DNA of 64,000 nucleotides from JBBRNH01 sp038230415. Its GTDB lineage: Bacteria > Bacteroidota > Bacteroidia > Cytophagales > Spirosomataceae. A program made the position numbers and the translations under genes. Every line of letters starts with the position of its first letter. Within the stretch, counting starts at the first letter, position 1. Of this stretch, positions 8,758-17,180 are shown one piece after another. The stretch lies in contig JBBRNH010000005.1 of NCBI GenBank assembly GCA_038230415.1, positions 48,670-112,669 on the forward strand, given 5' to 3'. Below the pieces are notes generated by a model. It searched no databases. It saw only the letters and a list, made by a program, of their open reading frames with translations, and was not told the DNA's origin.

Positions 8758-8783
8758 GCTGCATGAACTGTGTTTGACAAAAA

Positions 8784-8809
8784 AGCGGCTCCCCAGAGCC
8801 GCTTTTTTT
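8784..8809 (+). terminator. Rho-independent terminator after the Ton operon
   Basis: 8-bp perfect stem (AGCGGCTC/GAGCCGCT), 4-nt loop CCCA, and a run of T residues, starting 27 bp after the TPR gene stop. It separates the Ton operon from adk. Confidence 0.92.
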
Positions 8810-8873
8810 GTGACCGATGGATAAAGTAAAGCCCGTTCATTAGTCGGCAGTTCGGTTTTAGGGCTATGCGTCG

Positions 8874-8881
8874 TAACTTTG
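8874..8881 (+). promoter_or_regulatory. Bacteroidota-type promoter of adk
   Basis: TAACTTTG matches TAnnTTTG exactly and lies 46 bp before the adk start, just after the previous terminator. No clean minus-33 TTTG is seen at the expected distance, only a T-rich stretch. Confidence 0.5.
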
Positions 8882-8927
8882 CAAACACGCTAAACCCTGA
8901 CATTCATTCAATACCCACTGTACCACT

Positions 8928-9524
8928 ATGTTAAATCTTGTACTGTTTGGCCCTCCGGGGGCCGGAAAAGGTACGCAAAGCGAAAATTTGATTGCCAAAT
9001 ACCGGCTGGTTCATTTATCAACCGGCGATTTACTTCGGTCTCAGATTAAGGCTGGCACGGAGTTGGGTCTGCGGGCCAAAGCCCTTATGGATCAGGGTCT
9101 GCTGGTGCCGGATGATGTAGTAATTGGTATGATTGACGTGAAACTCCGCGAAAATCAGCACGCGCCGGGCTTCATTTTCGACGGTTTTCCGCGCACCGTG
9201 CCACAGGCAGAAGCGTTAGACACGCTGCTGACGGGTTATAATGAGCCAATAACGACCATGATTGCGCTCGTGGTAGAGGAAGAAGAGTTGATTCGGCGGT
9301 TAGTCTTGCGTGGGCAAACATCAGGCCGACCCGACGATAAAGATGAAACAACCGCCCGCCGACGGGTAACCGTTTATAATACCGAAACAACACCCGTAGC
9401 TGACTATTATGCCGGTCAGGGCAAGTTTGTGGCGATAAATGGTATCGGCGAAATTCCGGCAATCTTCCAGGAGATTTGCCGACAGATTGAACGGGCTGTC
9501 AGGAAATCATCCGATGGTGATTGA
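8928..9524 (+). CDS. adk: Adenylate kinase
   Basis: 198 residues. Catalyses AMP + ATP = 2 ADP in the cytoplasm. The P-loop GPPGAGKGT is at 8-16, the AMP-binding region has LSTGDLLRSQI and GFIFDGFPRT, and the LID is the short form (LRGQTSGRPDDKDE) without the zinc-binding cysteines of long-type enzymes. Length fits Bacteroidota adenylate kinases (about 190). It lies 98 bp upstream of obg, on the same strand; adk-obg adjacency is common in this phylum. Confidence 0.97.
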   Translation: MLNLVLFGPPGAGKGTQSENLIAKYRLVHLSTGDLLRSQIKAGTELGLRAKALMDQGLLVPDDVVIGMIDVKLRENQHAPGFIFDGFPRTVPQAEALDTLLTGYNEPITTMIALVVEEEELIRRLVLRGQTSGRPDDKDETTARRRVTVYNTETTPVADYYAGQGKFVAINGIGEIPAIFQEICRQIERAVRKSSDGD

Positions 9525-9622
9525 TGCTGCGGGGACTTTTCAGGGCTACGTTCCAACGCTTCGGTGGAGAATGGAATCCGGGAAGTCAGCAGCGTCGTAG
9601 ATGACAGCGTAAACAAACACGA

Positions 9623-10690
9623 ATGGCTTCGTCAAACTTCATTGACTACGTTAAAATAAACTGCCGCTCCGGGGCCGGAGGTGCCGGAAATGTGCATTTT
9701 CGGCGGGAGAAACACGTACCGAAAGGTGGTCCTGACGGGGGCGATGGCGGGCGGGGGGGTCACATTATTCTGCGGGGCAGTGTAAACCTCTGGACATTGC
9801 TACACCTCAAATACCGTAAACACGTGAAGGCCGAAAACGGCGTGAATGGCGACAGCGCACGCAGAACCGGGGCCGAGGGCGACGATTTGATTATTGATGT
9901 GCCACTGGGAACGGTGGCCCGAAACCCCGAAACGGGCGAACAGTTAGTCGAGATCACAACAGATCAGCAACAGATTATTCTTTTTCCGGGTGGCCGGGGT
10001 GGTTTAGGCAACACCCATTTCAAGTCATCAACCCAGCAAACGCCCTACTACGCCCAGCCCGGAGAACCGGGTATTGAAGAATGGGTAGTGCTGGAACTCA
10101 AGCTCTTAGCCGATGTCGGCTTAGTGGGTTTTCCCAACGCGGGCAAGTCAACACTGCTGTCGGTGCTGTCTGCTGCCCGGCCCGAAATCGCTGATTATCC
10201 ATTCACAACCCTCGTGCCAAACTTAGGCGTAGTGGCCTACCGCGACTACAAATCGTTTGTGATGGCCGACATTCCGGGCATCATCGAAGGAGCCTCGGAA
10301 GGGAAAGGGTTGGGGTTGCGGTTTCTGCGGCACATCGAACGCAACTCAATCCTGCTATTTCTCGTATCAGCCAATAGCGAGAATGTGAAAGCCGAATACG
10401 AAACGCTGCTCAACGAACTCCATCAGTACAACCCTGAACTGTTGGACAAAGACCGGCTGCTGGCCGTGTCAAAAACTGACCTCGTTACGGATGAAGAATT
10501 GGCGGCAATCCAAAAAAGATTACCCAACAAAGTACCGTGCGTATTTATTTCGTCGGTACAACAGCAGGGATTGACTGAATTGAAAGATTTGATTTGGCAA
10601 ACCCTGAATCATCCCATAGATAATACTGTACAAATTGACGACGATTCACGGAGTAACGCCCCCGCGCTCACTTCGTCAGAACCGCTATGA
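9623..10690 (+). CDS. obg: GTPase Obg/CgtA, ribosome assembly
   Basis: 355 residues. The N-terminal glycine-rich Obg fold spans about 1-160 (GAGGAGNVHFRREKHVPKGG). The G domain has G1 GFPNAGKS (169-176), G3 DIPG (216-219) with the long IIEGASEGKGLGLRFLRHIE switch II, and a G4 motif SKTD (283-286) where NKxD is classical. It acts in late 50S assembly and stress control. There is no C-terminal OCT domain, only a short acidic tail. Its stop overlaps the start of the next gene by 4 bp (ATGA), so the secreted esterase downstream is translationally coupled, an odd pairing. Confidence 0.96.
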   Translation: MASSNFIDYVKINCRSGAGGAGNVHFRREKHVPKGGPDGGDGGRGGHIILRGSVNLWTLLHLKYRKHVKAENGVNGDSARRTGAEGDDLIIDVPLGTVARNPETGEQLVEITTDQQQIILFPGGRGGLGNTHFKSSTQQTPYYAQPGEPGIEEWVVLELKLLADVGLVGFPNAGKSTLLSVLSAARPEIADYPFTTLVPNLGVVAYRDYKSFVMADIPGIIEGASEGKGLGLRFLRHIERNSILLFLVSANSENVKAEYETLLNELHQYNPELLDKDRLLAVSKTDLVTDEELAAIQKRLPNKVPCVFISSVQQQGLTELKDLIWQTLNHPIDNTVQIDDDSRSNAPALTSSEPL

Positions 10691-13600
10691 AACAACCTGT
10701 AAGCCTTTTGTTACTAATGGCCTGTTTGCTGGGCGCATATCCGTCTGTGGCCGCTATTACGGTTTCCTTTCCCACAAGCAGGGCCGTTTTTCAACGCAGC
10801 AACGCAAACATGGTAACGTTTCGGGTGCTTGGCACTTACGATCAGCGCGTTGATCAAATTCAGGCCCGGATGGTTTCGCGGCAGGGCGGCACCACCACGG
10901 CCTTCGTCACGATCCAACAAAACCCGCAGGGCGGAGTCTATGCCGGTGATTTAGCCAACATCACGGGTGGCTGGTATGACCTTGAGGTAAAAGGTTTTCT
11001 GGCCGGCGCAGAAGTTACCAGCGTTAAAGTCGAACGCATTGGCGTTGGCGAAGTATTTGTGGTTGCCGGCCAATCGAACGCGCAGGGACTGAACGACAAA
11101 GGGCAAAAAGGCTTGCCGGCTACGGATGATCGAGTAAACTGTGTTTTTGCAGCAATGATAAATGCCTCGCCCAATGATTTTTCTCCGCCTTCGTTTCAGC
11201 AGTTGGGCAACGTCTCGAACATTGCGCCAATGGGCGTAACGCCTTGGTGCTGGGGTCGTCTGGGCGATTTGTTGGTGCAGCGGTTAGGCGTTCCGGTGCT
11301 ATTTATGAACGCGGCATTTGGGGGTACAAACATTAAAAACTGGCGCGAAAGTGCCGAAATTGGCACCACCAATAACGCATACGGTGGCTTTGTGCTTGAC
11401 CCCACTAATCCCGGTGCGCCTTACAAAAACCTGAGAAATACCTTTAGTTCTTATATCAACTCGTTGGGAGTACGGGCCGTGCTGTGGCATCAGGGCGAAA
11501 CCGACAATTATTCAGGTACACCAACGGCAAAGTATGTTGAAGACCTGCAATTTCTGATTGGCCGGACACGGCAGGATTACGGAAAAAATATGAGTTGGGT
11601 GGTATCACGGGTGTCATACGCGGTGGATGTGCTGATTCCGGCCAAGAAAGCGATCATTGATGCTCAAAACTTAGTGATCTCTACCACAATGAACGTGTTT
11701 GAAGGGCCAGCCACCGATGGTATTCAGATACCCAGATCCAGACCACCTTATAATGATGAGACACACTTCGATGAGAATGGCCTTGCTCAGGTTGCCAACG
11801 CCTGGGATTTAGCCCTAAATGGTACATTTTTGGCAGCTTCTTCCCCCCAACCAGCCTCGTTGCCACCCGCTATCACGGTGGCCTGCGCCCCCAATAATAA
11901 CCTGACCTATACCGTAGCCGGGCAGTTTGCATCCGTTCGCTGGAATACCGGCGATACTGGTCCGTCAATTACAAAAGGCTCGGGCCAGACTTTTCAGGCA
12001 ACGGTGAAAGACGCACGGGGCAATGCCCTTTTCTCAACAATGGTGCGGGTGCCGGATGCGCCCACGGCTGCCATCAGCGGGCCAACCACATTTTGCGAAG
12101 GCGGCAGTGTGAATCTCACGGCTAACTACACCAACGATATTACCTGGGTAAGCCGGGCCACCAATACAACAGTGAGTGCCGCCCGTACCTTAGCCGCCAG
12201 CACATCTGGCACGTATTTTTTACGATACCGTGACGTTAGCGGCTGCGATCTTGTATCGAGCGATGTGGTCGTGAAAGTCAACCCATTACCAGCCGCGCCG
12301 GTAGTTAGCAACGATAAGCCAACCACGTTTTGCAACGGCGATAACACGGTGCTACGGGCCAGCAGCAACGGGGTGAGCTACCGATGGAACACCACCGATC
12401 AGACACAAACGATCAACGTGGTCCGCTCCGGCGAGTATTTTCTGAACGTTACCGACCCGAACGGCTGCGTATCGCCCCAATCGAATAAGGTGAGTGTGAT
12501 CGTAAACCCCACGCCAGCCAAACCAGCCATTGCCGCCAGCGGGCCAACGGTAATCTGCGCTGACCAGCAGGTTGTACTGACTGCCTCGCCCGAAGCCATT
12601 TATCTCTGGAACAACAACCAAACCACGCAGGCACTCACCATCCGGCAAGCGGGTAGCTACGCCCTGCGCGTCAGAAACGGGTCTGGTTGCACATCTGAAC
12701 AGTCAGATGTGGTGAATGTGGCGGTAAACGCACTGCCGCCCACGCCCATCATCACCAGCGATAAGCCAACCACATTTTGTGATGGCGACAATACGATTCT
12801 GAAAACCAGTACGCCCAACGTCCGCTATACCTGGAGTTCGGGGGCCAGTACGCAGGTGATTGACGTGCGAAAGTCAGGTACGTTCACCCTCAGCGTCACC
12901 GATCAGAATAATTGTACATCGTTGCGGTCAAACACGGTAGTGGTAACGGTGAACCCAACGCCGGTGAAACCAACCATTACGGCGGGCGGCCCAACCACCT
13001 TCTGCGCCGATCAGCGCGTAACGCTCACGGCCTCAGCGGAAGACAACTACCTGTGGTCAACCGGGCAAACGAGCCGGGAAATCCCCATAAATCAGTCAGG
13101 AAACTACAACCTGCGGGTGCTAAACCGTTTCGGCTGCGTGTCGCCTACGTCCGACGTGGTGGCGGTGCTGGTGTATCCGTTGCCAGCCGCCCCCACCGTT
13201 ACGGCCCTGAGCCGCACCACATTCTGCGATGGCGATCAGGTGGTTCTCACAACCAATAGTCCACTGACAATGCTCTGGACATCGGGCGAAACCACGCCCA
13301 CACTGGCCGTCCGCAAATCGGGGAGTTATGCCACCCGCGCCCGCGACCGTAACGGTTGCGTGTCGCTGCTCAGTAACGCCATCGTAGTTGATGTCAAACC
13401 CGTGCCGGCCTCCCCCGTTATTCAGCAGATTGGCACCTACACGCTCGAAGCCGTAACGGCGAATGTAACATCGGCGTATAGCTGGACGCGCGGAACGGAT
13501 TCGCTCTCGATTAATCTGCCGGTTATCAAGGCCAATCAGTCGGGAAGTTATGGGGTGCGGGCCTACGTAGTCTATAGTCCCATGCTGACCTGTATTTCGG

Positions 13601-13887
13601 CCCGGTCGCCGTTGTTCGATTTCGTCGCTGACCCCAACAACCGGGGATTGAGCATTTACCCTAATCCAAACGTTGATCAGCGCGTCACTATCGAGACCCA
13701 GGAAAACCTTGAGAACGCCACCATCAGCGTTTATACCTACTTGGGTCAGGAGGTTTTATCGGTAGAGGTGCCGCTTTTCGATGACCGCAAACGCTTGGAC
13801 CTTACCAACCTCACGCCGGGCCAATATCTGATTCAGGTGCGTTCGGCAGGATTCAACGTTACCAAACGGATGCTGATCGGGTTGTAA
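10687..13887 (+). CDS. T9SS-secreted SGNH/sialate O-acetylesterase-like protein with Ig-like repeats
   Basis: 1066 residues. A signal peptide (about 1-23) precedes a beta domain and a DUF303-type SGNH esterase: VAGQSNAQG with the putative nucleophile Ser130, a mid-domain VLWHQGETDN block, and an ETHFDENG block holding the likely catalytic Asp/His. Residues about 400-960 are roughly six copies of an 80-90 residue Ig/PKD-like unit (PTTFCDGDNTILK, then TWSSGASTQ, then SGTFTLSVTDQNNC). The last 75 residues (LSIYPNPN, then GQYLIQVRSAGFNVTKRMLIGL) are a type A T9SS sorting domain. It probably deacetylates glycans at the cell surface. Paralogue of the gene at 27319. Confidence 0.87.
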   Translation: MKQPVSLLLLMACLLGAYPSVAAITVSFPTSRAVFQRSNANMVTFRVLGTYDQRVDQIQARMVSRQGGTTTAFVTIQQNPQGGVYAGDLANITGGWYDLEVKGFLAGAEVTSVKVERIGVGEVFVVAGQSNAQGLNDKGQKGLPATDDRVNCVFAAMINASPNDFSPPSFQQLGNVSNIAPMGVTPWCWGRLGDLLVQRLGVPVLFMNAAFGGTNIKNWRESAEIGTTNNAYGGFVLDPTNPGAPYKNLRNTFSSYINSLGVRAVLWHQGETDNYSGTPTAKYVEDLQFLIGRTRQDYGKNMSWVVSRVSYAVDVLIPAKKAIIDAQNLVISTTMNVFEGPATDGIQIPRSRPPYNDETHFDENGLAQVANAWDLALNGTFLAASSPQPASLPPAITVACAPNNNLTYTVAGQFASVRWNTGDTGPSITKGSGQTFQATVKDARGNALFSTMVRVPDAPTAAISGPTTFCEGGSVNLTANYTNDITWVSRATNTTVSAARTLAASTSGTYFLRYRDVSGCDLVSSDVVVKVNPLPAAPVVSNDKPTTFCNGDNTVLRASSNGVSYRWNTTDQTQTINVVRSGEYFLNVTDPNGCVSPQSNKVSVIVNPTPAKPAIAASGPTVICADQQVVLTASPEAIYLWNNNQTTQALTIRQAGSYALRVRNGSGCTSEQSDVVNVAVNALPPTPIITSDKPTTFCDGDNTILKTSTPNVRYTWSSGASTQVIDVRKSGTFTLSVTDQNNCTSLRSNTVVVTVNPTPVKPTITAGGPTTFCADQRVTLTASAEDNYLWSTGQTSREIPINQSGNYNLRVLNRFGCVSPTSDVVAVLVYPLPAAPTVTALSRTTFCDGDQVVLTTNSPLTMLWTSGETTPTLAVRKSGSYATRARDRNGCVSLLSNAIVVDVKPVPASPVIQQIGTYTLEAVTANVTSAYSWTRGTDSLSINLPVIKANQSGSYGVRAYVVYSPMLTCISARSPLFDFVADPNNRGLSIYPNPNVDQRVTIETQENLENATISVYTYLGQEVLSVEVPLFDDRKRLDLTNLTPGQYLIQVRSAGFNVTKRMLIGL

Positions 13888-13915
13888 CACCGGCAGGATT
13901 GCCGAAGCTACACAA

Positions 13916-15100
13916 TCAATAGCCCGACAAATCCCAGTCGGTTGTATCAATAATTTCGACCCGCTTACCCATTTTCTTCTGGATGATTTTAAAGTGATGC
14001 TCGTCGTCGGGGCAGATCAGCGAGATGGCTTGCCCTTCGGCTTCGGCGCGACCCGTGCGGCCAATCCGGTGGACGTAGTCGGTGGGGGAACGCGGCAACT
14101 CGAAATTAATCACGTGGGGCAGTTGCTGAATGTCTATCCCTCTCGAAATCAAATCAGTAGCAACCATCACCGTTAGCCGCCCGGCCTTAAAATCGGCGAG
14201 GGTTTGGGTTCTCGCTCCCTGGCTTTTCTGGCCGTGAATGGCCGTTGCCCGGATGTCGTTTTTGTTGAGTTTCACCACTACATTATCAGCCGTCCGGGTC
14301 GAAGACACAAACACCAGTACCTGTTGCATGGCTTCTTTTTTGATGAGATAGCGCAGCAACGGGCCTTTGCGGGCGGGGTCAACGCGGTAGGCTACCTGCT
14401 TGATGAGTTCAACGGGGGCAACCTCATCAGCAATCTCGATTTTGATGGGACTGCGGAGCAACAGCGCGTTGATGCGCTGCACGTCGTCGCCGAGGGTGGC
14501 CGAAAACAGAATTGTCTGGCGTTTGCCGGGCAGTTGGTCAAACACCATATCCATCTCGTCTGAGAAGCCCATATCCAGCATTTTGTCAGCTTCGTCAAGC
14601 ACCAGAATCTCGACATCGGTCAATTTCAGGGCATTTGAGCCAAGCAAATCCAGCAGTCGGCCCGGCGTTGCCACCACAATTTCGGCGTTGTGGAGGGCCA
14701 CCATCTGCGGGTTTATCGAAACCCCGCCGAACACGGCCACCGTTTTCACGCGCCGGGGCAGGTTGGCTCCGAAGGTCAGAAACACATCGGCCACCTGCCC
14801 GGCCAATTCGCGGGTTGGCACCAGCACCAACACCCGCACCAGCCGGTCTTTAGAGACGTTTACGCGCTGAAACAGGTCCAAAATCGGCAGTACAAAACTG
14901 GCCGTTTTGCCGGTGCCGGTCTTGGCGATTCCCAGCACGTCTTTCTCGCGCAAAATTGCCGGAATCGCCTGTTGTTGAATGGGATAGGGGCGTTCGTATT
15001 GCTGCTCGGCAATGGCATTCAGTATCGGCTTTGATAGGCCAAGCGACGCAAATTTTATCTCGACTTTACTTTTTTCCGCTTCGTTTGATGGGTTTGCCAT
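13916..15100 (-). CDS. DEAD-box ATP-dependent RNA helicase
   Basis: 394 residues, essentially the bare two-domain helicase core. Motifs: Q-motif region FASLGLSKPILNAI (17-30), Walker A AKTGTGKT (59-66), PTRELA (95-100), DEAD (169-172), SAT in the ILFSATLGDDV block, and HRIGRTGR near the C-terminus. It would unwind short RNA duplexes, for example in ribosome assembly or RNA decay. It is the second gene of a pair: its start overlaps the end of the upstream helicase by 35 bp. It converges with the esterase gene, 28 bp away. Confidence 0.93.
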   Translation of the reverse strand: MANPSNEAEKSKVEIKFASLGLSKPILNAIAEQQYERPYPIQQQAIPAILREKDVLGIAKTGTGKTASFVLPILDLFQRVNVSKDRLVRVLVLVPTRELAGQVADVFLTFGANLPRRVKTVAVFGGVSINPQMVALHNAEIVVATPGRLLDLLGSNALKLTDVEILVLDEADKMLDMGFSDEMDMVFDQLPGKRQTILFSATLGDDVQRINALLLRSPIKIEIADEVAPVELIKQVAYRVDPARKGPLLRYLIKKEAMQQVLVFVSSTRTADNVVVKLNKNDIRATAIHGQKSQGARTQTLADFKAGRLTVMVATDLISRGIDIQQLPHVINFELPRSPTDYVHRIGRTGRAEAEGQAISLICPDDEHHFKIIQKKMGKRVEIIDTTDWDLSGY

Positions 15101-16424
15101 ATTTTTTCATTTTCTCGGCAGCGTGGTCGCGCCGGACGTTTACTTTCTGGTTTTTGGCCGTTTTTTCATGGAAAGCCGGGCCAGCGGCTTCGCGTTTGGG
15201 GATTTTCACCTCAATCGTTTTCATGGCGATTTTCGGCATCTCATCGGGCGTGAGTCTGTCCGAAATCACCAGCGCGTCGGGCAGCGGCAGCATCGGAATG
15301 GCGTAGTTCATCAGCGCTTCGATGGCCGTTTGCTGTTCGGTTTCGGCCTCGGTGATAAACGAGATGGCTACGCCCGTTTTGTCGGCCCGCCCGGTGCGGC
15401 CAATGCGGTGAATATAGTTTTCCGGCTCATCGTCGGTTCCGCGTCCGGGCAGGTCAAAATTGATCACGTGCGATACTTCGGCTACGTCTAATCCTCTGGA
15501 AACAAGATCGGTAGCGATCAAAATGCGGTAGGTTCCGGCTTTGAATTTGTTCACCGCATCAAAGCGTTTGTTCTGCTCTTTGTTGGCGTGAATAATCCCG
15601 ATGGTATCGGCAAACGCCGTTTCAAGGGACTCAAACACGAGGTCGGCGAGTTTTTTGGTTGCCACAAACACCAGCACTTTTGTCATCAGGAAGGGCTGCC
15701 CGTCGCCCGGATGATTCAGGAGCAGGGTGAGCAAATTTATCTTGGTGTAGAAATTGGGAACGAGATACGCCGTCTGCGTGATACTGTCTAACGGCGTTCC
15801 TACCGGGGCTGCTTCAACCCGAACCGGGCTGTTGAAATACGTGTCTATCAGGGCTTCAACGTCGGCGGTGAGCGTGGCCGAAAACAGCAGATTCTGCCGT
15901 CTTTCGGGCAACAGTTCGAGAATCGTTGCCAACTGGGTGCGGAAACCGAGCGTGAGCATCTCATCAAACTCGTCAATAACTAATTTTCTGATGGCCTTTG
16001 TCCTGACCGCACCGGCGTTGAGCAGATCAACCAACCGGCCCGGCGTTGCCACAATCACGTTGGCCCCCCGCTGCAAACCAGCCGCCTGCGGTTTCATGTT
16101 GGCCCCGCCATACACGCCCACAACGGCCACGTTCATGTAGACCGCGAGTTTTTCGACCGTTTCGACCACCTGCACCACCAACTCGCGGGTTGGGACCAAA
16201 ATCAACACCTGCGGCTGTCTGTCGGCGGTAGATACCAATTGGCGCAGCGCGGGCAACAGGTAGGCGAGGGTTTTGCCGGTGCCGGTCTGGGCAATGCCGC
16301 ACACGTCTTTGCCCGACATCACCACCGAAAACACCCGTTCCTGAATGGTGCTGGGCGTGGTATAGCTGAGGTCATCAAGAGCGTTGAGGAGGGGTTTGGT
16401 CAGGTTAAGTTCGGCAAATGTCAT
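15066..16424 (-). CDS. DEAD-box family RNA helicase with DEFD motif II
   Basis: 452 residues from the ATG at 16424 (MTFAELNLTKPLLNAL); the frame extends 25 codons further to a GTG, but that extension lacks helicase sequence. Walker A AQTGTGKT is at 45-52, PTRELV at 78-83, motif II reads DEFD (151-154) instead of DEAD, SAT and HRIGRTGR are present. The C-terminal 60 residues are Lys/Arg-rich (KKYGKPIKRSGKK) and probably bind RNA. It overlaps the downstream helicase by 35 bp, so both are likely made from one mRNA. The Ala-to-Phe change in motif II is tolerated in several families. Confidence 0.92.
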   Translation of the reverse strand: MTFAELNLTKPLLNALDDLSYTTPSTIQERVFSVVMSGKDVCGIAQTGTGKTLAYLLPALRQLVSTADRQPQVLILVPTRELVVQVVETVEKLAVYMNVAVVGVYGGANMKPQAAGLQRGANVIVATPGRLVDLLNAGAVRTKAIRKLVIDEFDEMLTLGFRTQLATILELLPERRQNLLFSATLTADVEALIDTYFNSPVRVEAAPVGTPLDSITQTAYLVPNFYTKINLLTLLLNHPGDGQPFLMTKVLVFVATKKLADLVFESLETAFADTIGIIHANKEQNKRFDAVNKFKAGTYRILIATDLVSRGLDVAEVSHVINFDLPGRGTDDEPENYIHRIGRTGRADKTGVAISFITEAETEQQTAIEALMNYAIPMLPLPDALVISDRLTPDEMPKIAMKTIEVKIPKREAAGPAFHEKTAKNQKVNVRRDHAAEKMKKYGKPIKRSGKK

Positions 16425-16498
16425 GGCGCGTTTCAGAAATTGACCACGAAGATACCGCAGAGACGGTAGTTCCGACAATCCTGCCGGAAAACCAAACA

Positions 16499-16888
16499 CT
16501 ACAATTTCACGGGATTGACATAGCGAAGTCCTCGAATTTTGCCAAAATCACGGTCATTGTCAGACAACAAAATCGAGTCATATTCCAATGCCGTTGCTGC
16601 GATTATGGCATCCGGCAACTTCAAACGAAACATTCGTCGTAGTTCAATTGTGCGCTGGATGATCGGCTCAGTAAGTGGCTGCTCTGGAGTGACTGCCAGG
16701 AAATCACGAATCGTGCTGACCAGCCGTTCTGACTCTGGATTCCAACTCAACAATTCAATTCGATTGATGACCGATATAAACGTCTGTTGGATCAATAATG
16801 ACGATAGTAAATCCATGCCGGCTGGCGATAATTCTCGCTCAAACAGTTTGGTAACGATATTGGTATCGATCAGATAGGTCTTTCCCAA
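16499..16888 (-). CDS. PIN-domain ribonuclease toxin (VapC-like)
   Basis: 129 residues, normal for VapC toxins. The acidic residues of the PIN active site are visible: Asp8 (LIDTN), Glu45 (RIELL), Asp93 (LPDAIIAATA) and Asp110/Asp112 (SDNDRDF). Such proteins cleave tRNA, rRNA or mRNA in the cytoplasm and are neutralised by a cognate antitoxin. The upstream gene overlaps it by 19 bp, the usual antitoxin-first order. The helicase start downstream lies 74 bp away, probably a separate unit. Confidence 0.87.
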   Translation of the reverse strand: MGKTYLIDTNIVTKLFERELSPAGMDLLSSLLIQQTFISVINRIELLSWNPESERLVSTIRDFLAVTPEQPLTEPIIQRTIELRRMFRLKLPDAIIAATALEYDSILLSDNDRDFGKIRGLRYVNPVKL

Positions 16889-17115
16889 GAGTCACGAAGG
16901 ATTTGCAAGTCGTGGTCAATCACTTTTTTTTCATCCACCGATAAATCAGCCCAGACACCGGCAAAACGCGCCATACTCGATGCGTCTGATGCTGATGATT
17001 CTATTGTTTCTACAACGGTTATCAAAACCCTGGCTTTGGCTGGCAGTGGGTTGACGGTTTCGTCCTGAAATTGGATATGGCCGTTCTCCAAAATTGCCTC
17101 GAACGTTTGAAACAT
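16870..17115 (-). CDS. Putative antitoxin of the PIN toxin
   Basis: 81 residues. The N-terminal half (FEAILENGHIQFQDETVNPLPAKARVLITVV) resembles the small beta-strand DNA-binding antitoxins paired with PIN toxins (AF2212/DUF2281-like), and the C-terminal half is an acidic helix suited to wrapping the toxin. No database check was possible. It overlaps the toxin gene by 19 bp, and its own promoter-like motif (17141-17148) would let the pair autoregulate. Confidence 0.7.
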   Translation of the reverse strand: MFQTFEAILENGHIQFQDETVNPLPAKARVLITVVETIESSASDASSMARFAGVWADLSVDEKKVIDHDLQILRDSWERPI

Positions 17116-17140
17116 AGCCTACAATGTGTTTGCGTTTTTA

Positions 17141-17148
17141 CAAAGATA
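17141..17148 (-). promoter_or_regulatory. Promoter of the PIN toxin-antitoxin pair
   Basis: On the minus strand this reads TATCTTTG, an exact TAnnTTTG match, 25 bp upstream of the antitoxin start. The minus-33 side falls in the hairpin at 17158-17177, so the spacing is not ideal. Confidence 0.5.
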
Positions 17149-17157
17149 GAATTCTAC

Positions 17158-17177
17158 GAGACGCAACTATGCGTCTC
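17158..17177. repeat. GAGACGCA palindrome
   Basis: Perfect 8-bp arms GAGACGCA/TGCGTCTC with a 4-nt loop ACTA, between the stop of the 1781-residue gene and the antitoxin start. The same core occurs at 53319-53340. It may end the transcript of the large gene (minus strand), though only weak T-rich sequence follows. Confidence 0.8.
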
Positions 17178-17180
17178 CAC

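Noticed and set aside
12040..13400. Repeated DNA as a possible CRISPR or tandem-repeat array
   Set aside because: The periodicity of about 240-270 bp encodes Ig-like protein repeats; no short conserved repeats with unique spacers.
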